From Aromatoleum tolulyticum (lineage in GTDB: Bacteria; Pseudomonadota; Gammaproteobacteria; Burkholderiales; Rhodocyclaceae), in the NCBI RefSeq assembly GCF_900156155.1, contig NZ_FTMD01000005.1:62001-126000 (forward strand): a DNA stretch of 64,000 nt, in the 5' to 3' direction. A program made the position numbers and the translations under genes. The first letter of the stretch is position 1; the number at the start of each line of letters is the position of its first letter. The notes under the pieces are model-generated. The model did no database searches. It was not told the origin of the DNA and saw only the letters and a program-made list of their open reading frames with translations. Of this stretch, positions 53,066-60,680 are shown piece by piece.

Positions 53066-54145
53066 ATGAAGATGTCGAGGCGAATCGAGGTACGGGCCGC
53101 CGTGACGGCGGCCGATCCGCGCTGGGCGGCGGTGCAGGCGCGCGATGCGACGGCGGACGGGGCGTTCTGCTACGCGGTGCGGACCACCGGCGTGTATTGC
53201 CGGCCGTCGTGTGCGGCGCGTACGCCGCGGCCCGAGAACGTGGAGTTCTTCGCGACGGGCGAGGAGGCGGTCCGAGCCGGATATCGCGCATGCCGGCGCT
53301 GCTCGCCGGACGGGCCTTCACTCGCGCAGCAGCATGCGGAAGCGGTGGCCGCGCTGTGCCGGCAGATCGAGCAGGCGGAGACGCCGCCGATGCTGGAGGA
53401 ACTGGCACATTCGGCGAACATGAGCCCCTTCCACCTGCACCGCGTCTTCAAGGCCGTCACGGGGACCACGCCGCGCGCGTATGCAAAGGCGTGCCGGGCG
53501 GAGCGGATGCGGACGAAGCTCGATCGCGGCGCAACCGTGACCGATGCACTCTACGCGGCGGGATACGGGTCGAGCGGGCGCTTCTATGCGGATGCAGGGC
53601 GGACATTGGGCATGACCGCCGGCAGCTACCGCGCGGGCGGCGTACGGCAGCAGATCCGCTTCGCGGTCGGCCAGTGTTCGCTCGGCGCGATCCTCGTCGC
53701 GAGCACTGCCCTGGGCGTATGCGCGATCCTCATCGGCGACGATCCCGACGCGCTCGTGCGCGACCTTCAGGACCGCTTCCCGCGAGCCGAACTGATCGGT
53801 GGCGACGCTGATTACGAGCGTGTCGTGGCGACCGTGGTCGGCTTCGTCGAGGTGCCGAAACTGGGCCTGGACCTGCCGCTGGACGTGCGCGGCACGGCTT
53901 TCCAGATGCGCGTGTGGCAGGCGTTGCAGGAAATTCCCGCGGGCGCGACCGCGAGCTATACGGAGATCGCACGGCGCATCGGCGCACCCGCGGCGGTGCG
54001 TGCGGTCGCCGGCGCCTGCGCGGCGAACCCGCTCGCGGTGGCGATTCCGTGCCATCGCGTGGTGCGCAGCGACGGCGGCATGTCCGGCTATCGCTGGGGC
54101 GTCGAGCGCAAGCGCCTCCTGCTCGCGCGCGAAGCGGCACAATGA
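53066..54145 (+). CDS. ada: Ada bifunctional regulator / O6-methylguanine-DNA methyltransferase
   Basis: A 359-residue full-length Ada. The N-terminal zinc site is C45, C49, C76, C79, exactly the spacing of C38, C42, C69, C72 in E. coli, so C45 should accept methyl from phosphotriesters. An AraC-type HTH follows (about 105-185; ELAHSANMSPFHLHRVFKAVTG). The C-terminal methyltransferase has the acceptor C329 in AIPCHRVV. After methylation of C45 it activates the adaptive response. Its stop overlaps alkA by ATGA, so induction should carry over to alkA. Confidence 0.96.
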   Translation: MKMSRRIEVRAAVTAADPRWAAVQARDATADGAFCYAVRTTGVYCRPSCAARTPRPENVEFFATGEEAVRAGYRACRRCSPDGPSLAQQHAEAVAALCRQIEQAETPPMLEELAHSANMSPFHLHRVFKAVTGTTPRAYAKACRAERMRTKLDRGATVTDALYAAGYGSSGRFYADAGRTLGMTAGSYRAGGVRQQIRFAVGQCSLGAILVASTALGVCAILIGDDPDALVRDLQDRFPRAELIGGDADYERVVATVVGFVEVPKLGLDLPLDVRGTAFQMRVWQALQEIPAGATASYTEIARRIGAPAAVRAVAGACAANPLAVAIPCHRVVRSDGGMSGYRWGVERKRLLLAREAAQ

Positions 54146-55044
54146 CGCGACAGGCGGCTGTTTCGCTCGCGTTGCCGGCCGGATTCCGCGCGGGCGACAT
54201 CCTCGCGTTCCATCGGCGCGACGCGCACGAGCTGGCCGAACGCGTCACAGGGGATTCGCTCCACAAGGGCCTGTTGTGGGACGGGATTCCGGCCTGCCTG
54301 AACGTGCGCTTCGCGGCAGGGATGGCGTCCGCCGAAATCGCCCTCGACGCGGAGCCGGCGCGGGACATCGAGCCGCGCTTCGGGACGATGGTGCGGCGCA
54401 TGCTGGGGCTGGAGCAGGCGGTCGAGGCATTCGAGGACCGCTTCCGCGACGATCCGGGCATCGGCCCGCTGATCGCGGCACAGAAGGGCCTGCGCGTTCC
54501 GGTCACGGCAATGCCTTTCGAGGCGCTGAGCTGGGCGGTGACCGGCCAGCAGATCAGCGTCGCGGCCGCGGTGTCGTTGCGGCGACGCTTGATCGCTGCC
54601 GCCGCTATCCGCCACACGTCCGGGCTGCTGTGCTATCCCGACGCGGCACGGCTCGCACACTTCGCCGAGGACGATCTCCGCGCCGCCGGCTTCTCGACCG
54701 CGAAGGCGCGCACGCTGCTGGCGCTGGCGCGGCAGGTGGCCGCCGGGGAGCTGCCGCTCGACGCCTGGGCCGAAACGGCATCCGTCGACGAGATCCGTTC
54801 CAGCCTGCTCGCGGTGCGCGGTGTCGGGCCGTGGACCGTCGATTACGTGCTGCTGCGGGGCTTCGGCTGGCTCGACGGCTCGCTGCACGGCGACGTCGCG
54901 GTGCGTCGGGGGGTGCAGGCGCTGCTGGGAGCGGAGGACAGGGTGGGCGAGGCCGAGGCGGAGGAGTGGCTCGCCCGCTATGCGCCGTGGCGTGCGCTGG
55001 TGGCGGCACACCTCTGGGCTGCGGGGACGACTGTGGCGTATTGA
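54142..55044 (+). CDS. alkA: DNA-3-methyladenine glycosylase II
   Basis: A 300-residue AlkA-type HhH-GPD glycosylase that excises alkylated purines and pyrimidines. The helix-hairpin-helix and catalytic region reads GVGPWTVDYVLLRGFGWLDG...LHGDVAVRRG, with D251 as the probable catalytic aspartate. The N-terminal half carries the AlkA beta-domain and VTAMPFEALSWAVTGQQISV. Length is normal. It overlaps ada by four bases in the typical adaptive-response pair. Confidence 0.93.
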   Translation: MTRQAAVSLALPAGFRAGDILAFHRRDAHELAERVTGDSLHKGLLWDGIPACLNVRFAAGMASAEIALDAEPARDIEPRFGTMVRRMLGLEQAVEAFEDRFRDDPGIGPLIAAQKGLRVPVTAMPFEALSWAVTGQQISVAAAVSLRRRLIAAAAIRHTSGLLCYPDAARLAHFAEDDLRAAGFSTAKARTLLALARQVAAGELPLDAWAETASVDEIRSSLLAVRGVGPWTVDYVLLRGFGWLDGSLHGDVAVRRGVQALLGAEDRVGEAEAEEWLARYAPWRALVAAHLWAAGTTVAY

Positions 55045-55178
55045 GCAGCGGCGTTCCCGGATTTGTCCGCAAGGACGGAAGCCGGCGGGCCGAGGTCCCG
55101 CGTGCACATCGCTGGTCGCCCGGCGACGCTCCGTGCGCGCGGAAGGCGCCTTTCGCATGCAAGCTCGATTAGGATGGT

Positions 55179-55250
55179 ATGGCCCTGTACCTGGATATGG
55201 TGAAATTCTTGATTCGCGAGCACTTGGGCGGAGGAGCGCACGGCCGATGA
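55179..55250 (+). CDS. candidate 23-residue small ORF coupled to the second mlaE-like gene
   Basis: ATG at 55179, preceded by AGGATGGT, opens MALYLDMVKFLIREHLGGG and ends with a TGA that overlaps the ATG of the permease gene as ATGA. The peptide has an amphipathic/hydrophobic N-terminal half and a Gly/His tail. The local base composition is more AT-rich than around it. It may be a leader peptide that governs permease translation, or a real small protein. The rest of the 202-base gap after alkA shows nothing I can name. Confidence 0.4.
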   Translation: MALYLDMVKFLIREHLGGGAHGR

Positions 55251-56368
55251 CGGAAGCGGCATTCATCGACATCGATGGCGGGCAGGTACGCCTGCGCGGC
55301 GACTGGACGATTGCGAACTACGCGGCGCTCGCGCCCGACGTCGCGCGTCAGCGGTCCCGCATCGCCGATGTCGCGGATGTCGACCTCGGCGCAGTCGGCG
55401 CACTCGACACCGCCGGCGTCAGCCTGCTGCATGACTTGCTGGGCAGGGACCGGCTGGCGGCGCTGGCCTCGGACGCGAGCGCGCTGCCGCCCGAACGCCG
55501 CGCGCTGCTGCAGGCCGTGGCCGGCGTGATCGACGCCGCCGCGCCCGCGCCGCGCGCCGCGGGCTATGCCTTCGGCGACATCATGGAGCGCGCGGGCATC
55601 GCCATGCTCGCCTTCTGGCGTCACGTGATCGACATCGCCGGCTTCATCGGCATCACGCTGGAGACGTCGTTCCACGTGCTGCTCCGCCCGCGGCGCTGGC
55701 GCATCACCTCGCTTGTCGCGAACCTCGAACGCACGGGCCTCGACGCCGTGCCCATCGTCGCGCTGCTGACCTTCCTCGTCGGCGCGGTGGTCGCCTTCCT
55801 CGGCGCCACGGTGCTGACCGGCTTCGGCGCCAGCATCTTCACGGTCGACCTCGTCGCGTTCTCCTTCCTGCGCGAATTCGGACCGATGCTCACCGCGATC
55901 ATCGTCGCCGGCCGCACGGCGAGCGCCTTCACCGCGCAGATCGGGTCGATGCGCGCGAACGAGGAAATCGACGCGATCCGCGTGGGCGGGCTGAATCCCG
56001 TCGAGCTGCTCGTCGTGCCGCGCGTGGCCGCGCTGCTGCTGGCCCTGCCGATGCTGAGCTTCGTCGCGATGATCTCGGGCATCGTCGGCGGCATGCTGGT
56101 GTGCGCGCTGACGCTCGAGATCTCGCCGACGATGTTCGTGTCGGTGCTGGAAAGCCACGTCGGCCTGCGGCATTTCATCGTCGGCATCGCCAAGGCGCCG
56201 ATCTTCGCCTTCCTGATCGCCGTCATCGGCTGCCTGGAAGGCTTCAGGGTGGAGGGCAGCGCGCAATCCGTCGGCGAGCACACGACCTCGTCCGTCGTGC
56301 AGTCGATCTTCATCGTGATCGTCGTCGACGCGGTGGCGGCGCTGTTCTGCATGGAGATGGGCTGGTGA
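55247..56368 (+). CDS. Mla-like ABC permease with N-terminal STAS (MlaB-MlaE fusion), cluster 2
   Basis: A 373-residue paralogue of the permease at 18255. N-terminal STAS-like part: VRLRGDWTIANYA and LGAVGALDTAGVSLL (about 11-65). MlaE part: REFGPMLTAIIVAGRTASAFTA, GSMRANEEIDAIRVGGLNPVE and IGCLEGFRVEGSAQSVGEHTT. GGAGGAG lies 10 bases before the ATG. It heads cluster 2: permease, ATPase, MCE protein, lipoprotein, all overlapping or abutting. The substrate is probably a lipid. The MRANEEIDAIRVGG variant differs from cluster 1, suggesting divergent roles. Confidence 0.91.
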   Translation: MTEAAFIDIDGGQVRLRGDWTIANYAALAPDVARQRSRIADVADVDLGAVGALDTAGVSLLHDLLGRDRLAALASDASALPPERRALLQAVAGVIDAAAPAPRAAGYAFGDIMERAGIAMLAFWRHVIDIAGFIGITLETSFHVLLRPRRWRITSLVANLERTGLDAVPIVALLTFLVGAVVAFLGATVLTGFGASIFTVDLVAFSFLREFGPMLTAIIVAGRTASAFTAQIGSMRANEEIDAIRVGGLNPVELLVVPRVAALLLALPMLSFVAMISGIVGGMLVCALTLEISPTMFVSVLESHVGLRHFIVGIAKAPIFAFLIAVIGCLEGFRVEGSAQSVGEHTTSSVVQSIFIVIVVDAVAALFCMEMGW

Positions 56369-57174
56369 CGAACGTCATCGAAGTGCGCGGCGTACGCAAC
56401 CAGTTCGGCCGACAGGTGGTGCACGACGGCCTCGATCTCGACGTGCGCCGCGGCGAGATCCTGAGCGTGGTCGGCGGCTCGGGCACCGGCAAGTCCGTCC
56501 TGCTGCGCACCATCGTCGGCCTCAACCGGCCCGCGGCGGGCAGCGTCAGCGTGTTCGGCGAGGATCTGCTCGGCCTGCCCGCGGCGCGGCGGGCCGCCAT
56601 CGAACAGCGCTTCGGCGTGCTGTTCCAGAAGGGGGCGCTGTTCTCGTCGCTGACCGTCGCCGAGAACGTCGCGCTGCCGCTCGTCGAGCACGCCGGGCTC
56701 AAGGCCGCCGAGGCGGCGCGGCTCGCCGCGCTCAAGATCGCGCTCGCCGGGCTGCCGGCCAACGCGGGCGAAAAGTATCCAGCAGACCTCTCCGGCGGGA
56801 TGATCAAGCGCGCGGCCCTGGCGCGCGCGCTTGCGCTCGACCCCGACATCCTGTTCCTCGACGAACCGACCGCAGGGCTCGACCCGATCGGCGCCGCCGC
56901 GTTCGACGAGCTGATCCTGACCCTGCGCGACGCGCTCGGCCTCACCGTCTTCATGGTCACGCACGATCTCGACACGATCTACACCATCACCGACCGGGTG
57001 GCCGTGCTCGCGCAGAAGCGCGTGCTCGTCAATGACCGTCTTGCCGTCGTCGCGGACTTCGACGACGCGTGGATCCGCGAATACTTCCACGGTCCGCGCG
57101 GCCGCGCCGCCGCGCAGGCCGTCCCGCCGGCGCAGCGCGCGCCGCATAATCTTTCCCACGGGGGACAAGCCTGA
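56365..57174 (+). CDS. Mla-like ABC transporter ATP-binding protein, cluster 2
   Basis: A 269-residue MlaF-type ATPase: Walker A GGSGTGKSV, Q-loop FQKGALFSSLTV, signature LSGGMIKRAALARAL, Walker B LFLDEPTAGLDP. In Walker A the last threonine/serine is followed by V (GKSV), which is common in MlaF. The GTG at 56365 overlaps the permease stop by four bases (GTGA) and gives VTNVIEVRGVRNQFG, parallel to the cluster 1 protein. The C-terminal 25 residues are Ala/Pro/Arg-rich. Confidence 0.92.
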   Translation: MTNVIEVRGVRNQFGRQVVHDGLDLDVRRGEILSVVGGSGTGKSVLLRTIVGLNRPAAGSVSVFGEDLLGLPAARRAAIEQRFGVLFQKGALFSSLTVAENVALPLVEHAGLKAAEAARLAALKIALAGLPANAGEKYPADLSGGMIKRAALARALALDPDILFLDEPTAGLDPIGAAAFDELILTLRDALGLTVFMVTHDLDTIYTITDRVAVLAQKRVLVNDRLAVVADFDDAWIREYFHGPRGRAAAQAVPPAQRAPHNLSHGGQA

Positions 57175-58116
57175 ATGGAAACACGTGCCCATCACGTGCT
57201 GATCGGATTCTTCACCCTGCTGGTGGTCGGGGCGGCGCTGATGTTCGCGCTGTGGCTCGGCAAGACTGACAGCGACAAGCAGTTCCGCACCTACGACGTC
57301 GTTTTCCAGGAGGCAGTCACCGGCCTCTCCAAGGGCAGCACGGTCGAGTTCAACGGCATCAAGATCGGCGACGTGTCGAGCCTGCGCCTCGATCCGCAGG
57401 ACCCCCGCCGCGTGTTCGCACGGGTGCGCGTCGACGCCGAGGCCCCGGTGCGCAGCGACACCCGGGCGCGCCTCGTGCCCGCCGGGATCACCGGCATCTC
57501 GATCATCCGCCTGAGCAGCGGCGACGATCCGGCGAGCACGCCGCTTGAGGGCGAAGCCGGACAGGTGCCGGTCATCGTCGCCACGCCGTCGCCGCTCAGC
57601 AAGCTGCTGGCCGACGGCGAGGATGCGATGCTCAACGCGAACCAGGTGCTGCTGCAGGCGCGCGAGCTCTTTTCCGCGGAAAACGTCGCAAGCGTCGGTC
57701 GTATGCTGCACAACCTCGAGCAGGCCACCGGCGCGATCGCGGCCCAGCGCAAGGATCTCGCCCGCGCGCTGAAGGAACTGGCCGGGGCGAGCGAGCAGGC
57801 CAACGCGACGCTGGCCGAGGCCGCGAAGCTGGCGAAGGCGACCAACCGGCTCGTCGACGAGCGCGGTGTGCAGACGCTGCAGAGCGCCGAGAACGCCATG
57901 GCCGCCTTCGAACGCGCGATGGCGAAAGTCGACACGCTGCTCGCCGAAAACCGCGCGCAGCTCGCCACCGGGGTGCGCGGCGCGGCCGAGATCGGACCGG
58001 CACTCACAGAATTGCAGGACACGCTCGTATCGGTGCGTACGATCGCCCGGCAGCTCGAAACCCGGCCCGCGGACTACCTGCTGGGCAATGAATCGATGAA
58101 GGAGTTCAAGCCATGA
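57175..58116 (+). CDS. MCE/MlaD-family lipid-binding protein, cluster 2
   Basis: A 313-residue MCE protein. Anchor helix: VLIGFFTLLVVGAALMFALWL (about 8-28). MCE domain (about 38-120): VTGLSKGSTVEFNGIKIGDV and PAGITGISIIRLSSG. A long helical tail with Ala/Leu heptads follows (about 150-300). Same build as the cluster 1 protein. The ATG follows the ATPase stop directly, and the stop overlaps the lipoprotein start as ATGA. Confidence 0.92.
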   Translation: METRAHHVLIGFFTLLVVGAALMFALWLGKTDSDKQFRTYDVVFQEAVTGLSKGSTVEFNGIKIGDVSSLRLDPQDPRRVFARVRVDAEAPVRSDTRARLVPAGITGISIIRLSSGDDPASTPLEGEAGQVPVIVATPSPLSKLLADGEDAMLNANQVLLQARELFSAENVASVGRMLHNLEQATGAIAAQRKDLARALKELAGASEQANATLAEAAKLAKATNRLVDERGVQTLQSAENAMAAFERAMAKVDTLLAENRAQLATGVRGAAEIGPALTELQDTLVSVRTIARQLETRPADYLLGNESMKEFKP

Positions 58117-58766
58117 CCATCGTTTGCCGGAGAGCCCGGCGCGGCATGGCCGGGTCGCGCTGCGCGGTCGCGCTGGCCGCGACGCTGCTCCTTTCCGCGT
58201 GTTCCGTGCTGCCCAAGGCGGCGCCGGTCGACACCTACCTCCTCCCCGGAGCGCCCGAGCGCACGACGACCGCCGGCACGCCGCTTGCCGTATCGCTACG
58301 GGTGGCCAAACCCGCAAGCGGCGTCCATCTCGCCGGACAGCGCATCGTGGTCATGCCGCAGAACAACCAGGTGAGCGTGTATCAAGGCGCAAGCTGGAGC
58401 GAGCCCGCGCCGGTGCTGGTGCGCGACCGCCTGATCGATGCCCTGCGGGCCGACGGCCGGATCGCGGCGCTGAGCAGCGACGAAGCCCGACTGCAGGCGG
58501 ACTACGAAATCGTCAGCGATCTGCGCGCCTTCCAGAGCGAATATCGCGGAGGCGTCGCGCAGGCGGTCGTGCGGCTCGACGCCCGCCTGGTCGAGCGCGA
58601 TGGGCGGCGCATCCTCGCCAGCCGGACCTTCGAGTCCGAAGCGCATGCATCGTCTGCCGACATTCCGGCCGTGGTGAATGCCTTCGGTGCGGCGTCGACG
58701 CGCCTGGCCTCCGAGCTTGCAACGTGGACAGTGGAGGAAATCCGGCGGGGCCCGCCGAGGCAATGA
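58113..58766 (+). CDS. ABC-type transport auxiliary lipoprotein (PqiC-like), cluster 2
   Basis: A 217-residue lipoprotein with signal ALAATLLLSACSVLP; the lipobox LLSAC puts the acylated cysteine at about residue 30. The mature domain has [31 protein letters not shown], the PF03886-type pattern, and LQADYEIVSDLRAFQSEY. It likely sits at the outer membrane and completes the cluster 2 lipid path. Convergent with the MarR gene. Confidence 0.88.
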   Translation: MTIVCRRARRGMAGSRCAVALAATLLLSACSVLPKAAPVDTYLLPGAPERTTTAGTPLAVSLRVAKPASGVHLAGQRIVVMPQNNQVSVYQGASWSEPAPVLVRDRLIDALRADGRIAALSSDEARLQADYEIVSDLRAFQSEYRGGVAQAVVRLDARLVERDGRRILASRTFESEAHASSADIPAVVNAFGAASTRLASELATWTVEEIRRGPPRQ

Positions 58767-58768
58767 TG

Positions 58769-58782
58769 CCGCCCGCGGGCGG
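58769..58782. terminator. GC-rich palindrome between convergent genes
   Basis: CCGCCCGCGGGCGG is perfectly self-complementary and lies three bases after the lipoprotein stop. No T run; a weak terminator at best. Confidence 0.35.
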
Positions 58783-58812
58783 GACAGCAATGCGAGGTGG
58801 CAGGCCGGCGCC

Positions 58813-59265
58813 CTACTTGCGGTGCGACTCCTGCCACTTGTCGAGCGAAACCAGCACCCTGTCCAGCAGGGTGTGAAGGTGCTCCCAGTCCTCGCCGCTG
58901 AGATCCGCGAACATCTCGCGTTCGAGCCCCCGGCCGATCAGTTCGCCCTCGCGCCACACGCGCATGCCGACATCGGTCAGCGCGAGGTGCTGCTGGCGAT
59001 TGTCGTTGACGTTGGGGCTGCGCGTGATGAGGCCGCGTTCCTCGAGAAAGGCGATGTTCTTCGACAGCAGGGTCTTGTCGAGGACCAGCATGTTGCCGAG
59101 ATCCTTCGCCGTGATGCCGGGGTGGTCGTGCACGAGACGCAGCACGCGCAACTCGCGGACACCGAGGCCGAAGGCCTTCTTGTAGTACGTGTTGCCCGCC
59201 TTGATCGAGATGGTCTTGATCAGGTCGAGCTTGTAGGTGAGGTAGGGCGCGTTGGTGTCGTTCAT
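58813..59265 (-). CDS. MarR family transcriptional regulator
   Basis: A 150-residue MarR protein. Winged helix: LGVRELRVLRLVHDHPGITAKDLGNML then LDKTLLSKNIAFLEERGLITRSPNVNDNRQQHLALTDVG, the family core. The ATG at 59265 is chosen because the longer frame overlaps the amidohydrolase gene. Upstream lies CAACTCC-N8-GGAGTTG (59322-59343), a likely autoregulatory site. It is the last gene of an MFS - amidohydrolase - marR set on the minus strand, so it probably senses a substrate or product of those two. Confidence 0.9.
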   Translation of the reverse strand: MNDTNAPYLTYKLDLIKTISIKAGNTYYKKAFGLGVRELRVLRLVHDHPGITAKDLGNMLVLDKTLLSKNIAFLEERGLITRSPNVNDNRQQHLALTDVGMRVWREGELIGRGLEREMFADLSGEDWEHLHTLLDRVLVSLDKWQESHRK

Positions 59266-59321
59266 CACAATGCGTTGCCGGCACAATGTCGCCCGGAAAG
59301 CTCCGTTGGCGTGAAAAAGGA

Positions 59322-59343
59322 CAACTCCATTATGACGGAGTTG
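59322..59343. promoter_or_regulatory. inverted repeat before marR, putative MarR operator
   Basis: CAACTCC, eight bases, GGAGTTG: perfect 7-bp arms. On the minus strand a CATAAT lies in the spacer, so a regulator bound here would cover the -10 of the marR promoter. Confidence 0.65.
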
Positions 59344-59380
59344 CCCCGGCTGGAACAGCGGAAGCTGATGTTTGCCGACC

Positions 59381-60538
59381 TCAGCGCAGGAAGGACTCCG
59401 CAAGTGCGACCCAATATGCCGCGCCGACCGGCAGGTTGCGGTCGTCGAAGTCGTACTGCGGATGGTGCACCATCGGCGTGTCGCCGTTGCCGATGAAGCA
59501 GTAGGTACCCGGCTTGCGCTGCGCGAAGAAGGCGAAATCCTCGCTGCCCATGAAGCGGGGGCCATCGGTGACGACCTTGTCGGCACCGAGCAGGTCCTTC
59601 GCCACCGTGGCCGCGAACGCGGTCTGCGCGGCATCGTTCACCAGCACGGCGCCCGGCGTGCCTTCGCGGATCTCCCAGGCGACCCCGTAGCAATCGGCCT
59701 GCGCAGCGGTGATCGAGCGCACCTTGCCGAGCACCAGTTTGCGCGTCTCCGGCCGGCTCGAGCGGATGCTCAGGCGCAGCACCGCAGATTGCGGAATGAC
59801 GTTGCCGGCGTCGCCGGCGAGGAAGGCGCCGACCGACACCACGGCGGAGTCGAGCGGCGCGACGTTGCGGGAAGTGATCGTCTGCAAGGCCATCACCAGC
59901 GATGCGCCAGCGACGACCGGATCGATGCTGCGTTCGGGCATCGATCCATGACTGCCCTTGCCGGTCAGTTCGATTTCCCAGTTGTCGACCGCCGCCATCA
60001 CCGGGCCGCTCGTGAAGTAGAGCTTGCCCAGTTCGAGTCCGGGCATGTTGTGCATGCCGAACACCGCGTCCATCGGGAAGCGCTCAAGCAGGCCGTCACT
60101 GATCATCGCGAGGGCGCCGCCCATGACTTCCTCGGCCGGCTGAAAAATCAGGCGCACGGTGCCGTTGAAGTTGCGCGTGCGCGCGAGGTGCTGCGCCGCG
60201 CCGAGCAGCATTGCGCTGTGGCCGTCATGGCCGCAGGTGTGCGAACGGCCCTCGATGGTGCTGCGGTGGTCGCCGGCCGCCTGCTCGGTCACCGGCAGGG
60301 CGTCGATATCGGCACGCAGGCCGATCGCCTTGCTGCCGTCGCCCGCGGTCAGCGAGGCGACGATGCCGGTCTTGCCGATGCCGGTGGCGACTTCGTAACC
60401 CCAGGAGCGGAGCTGGCCCGTGATGTATTCGGCGGTGTGGCGCTCCTCGAATGCCAGTTCGGGATGGCGGTGCATGTGGTGGCGCCAGCCGGTGATCTGT
60501 TGCAGGTCATTGGAGAGTTCTTGCAGTAGCGTGTTCAT
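59381..60538 (-). CDS. M20 family amidohydrolase (hippurate hydrolase-like)
   Basis: A 385-residue M20D amidohydrolase, related to hippurate hydrolase, IAA-amino acid hydrolase and N-acyl-amino acid amidohydrolases. Metal blocks: GLRADIDALPVTE, HTCGHDGHSAMLLGAA, QPAEEVMGGALAM, AVFGMHNMPG and GSEDFAFFAQRKPG. It starts MNTLLQELSNDLQQITGWRHHMHRHPEL. Together with the MFS gene upstream and marR downstream it forms a probable uptake-hydrolysis cassette for an N-acylated amino acid or conjugated aromatic; the exact substrate is not visible. Confidence 0.92.
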   Translation of the reverse strand: MNTLLQELSNDLQQITGWRHHMHRHPELAFEERHTAEYITGQLRSWGYEVATGIGKTGIVASLTAGDGSKAIGLRADIDALPVTEQAAGDHRSTIEGRSHTCGHDGHSAMLLGAAQHLARTRNFNGTVRLIFQPAEEVMGGALAMISDGLLERFPMDAVFGMHNMPGLELGKLYFTSGPVMAAVDNWEIELTGKGSHGSMPERSIDPVVAGASLVMALQTITSRNVAPLDSAVVSVGAFLAGDAGNVIPQSAVLRLSIRSSRPETRKLVLGKVRSITAAQADCYGVAWEIREGTPGAVLVNDAAQTAFAATVAKDLLGADKVVTDGPRFMGSEDFAFFAQRKPGTYCFIGNGDTPMVHHPQYDFDDRNLPVGAAYWVALAESFLR

Positions 60539-60598
60539 GTCTTCACCTCTGTAGGAAGAAGGGGGTGGCCTTCCAGCTTCCGGATCGTGAGGTCGTGT

Positions 60599-60641
60599 CA
60601 GGCGGGGACCGGGGAGGGGTCGGGGGAGAAGTCCCCGCCTG
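60599..60641. repeat. 11-bp inverted repeat between MFS and amidohydrolase genes
   Basis: CAGGCGGGGAC and GTCCCCGCCTG form a perfect 11-bp stem with a 21-base G-rich loop containing GGGG runs. It sits in the 142-base gap. It could attenuate or stabilise the message; no T run follows on the minus strand. Confidence 0.5.
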
Positions 60642-60680
60642 CACGAAACCGGTGCGGTGCTCGGTTCTTCTCAGTTCTGC

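Noticed and set aside
55621-58317. 898-codon minus-strand frame opposite Mla-like cluster 2
   Set aside because: It spans four overlapping plus-strand genes and shows no protein-like motifs.
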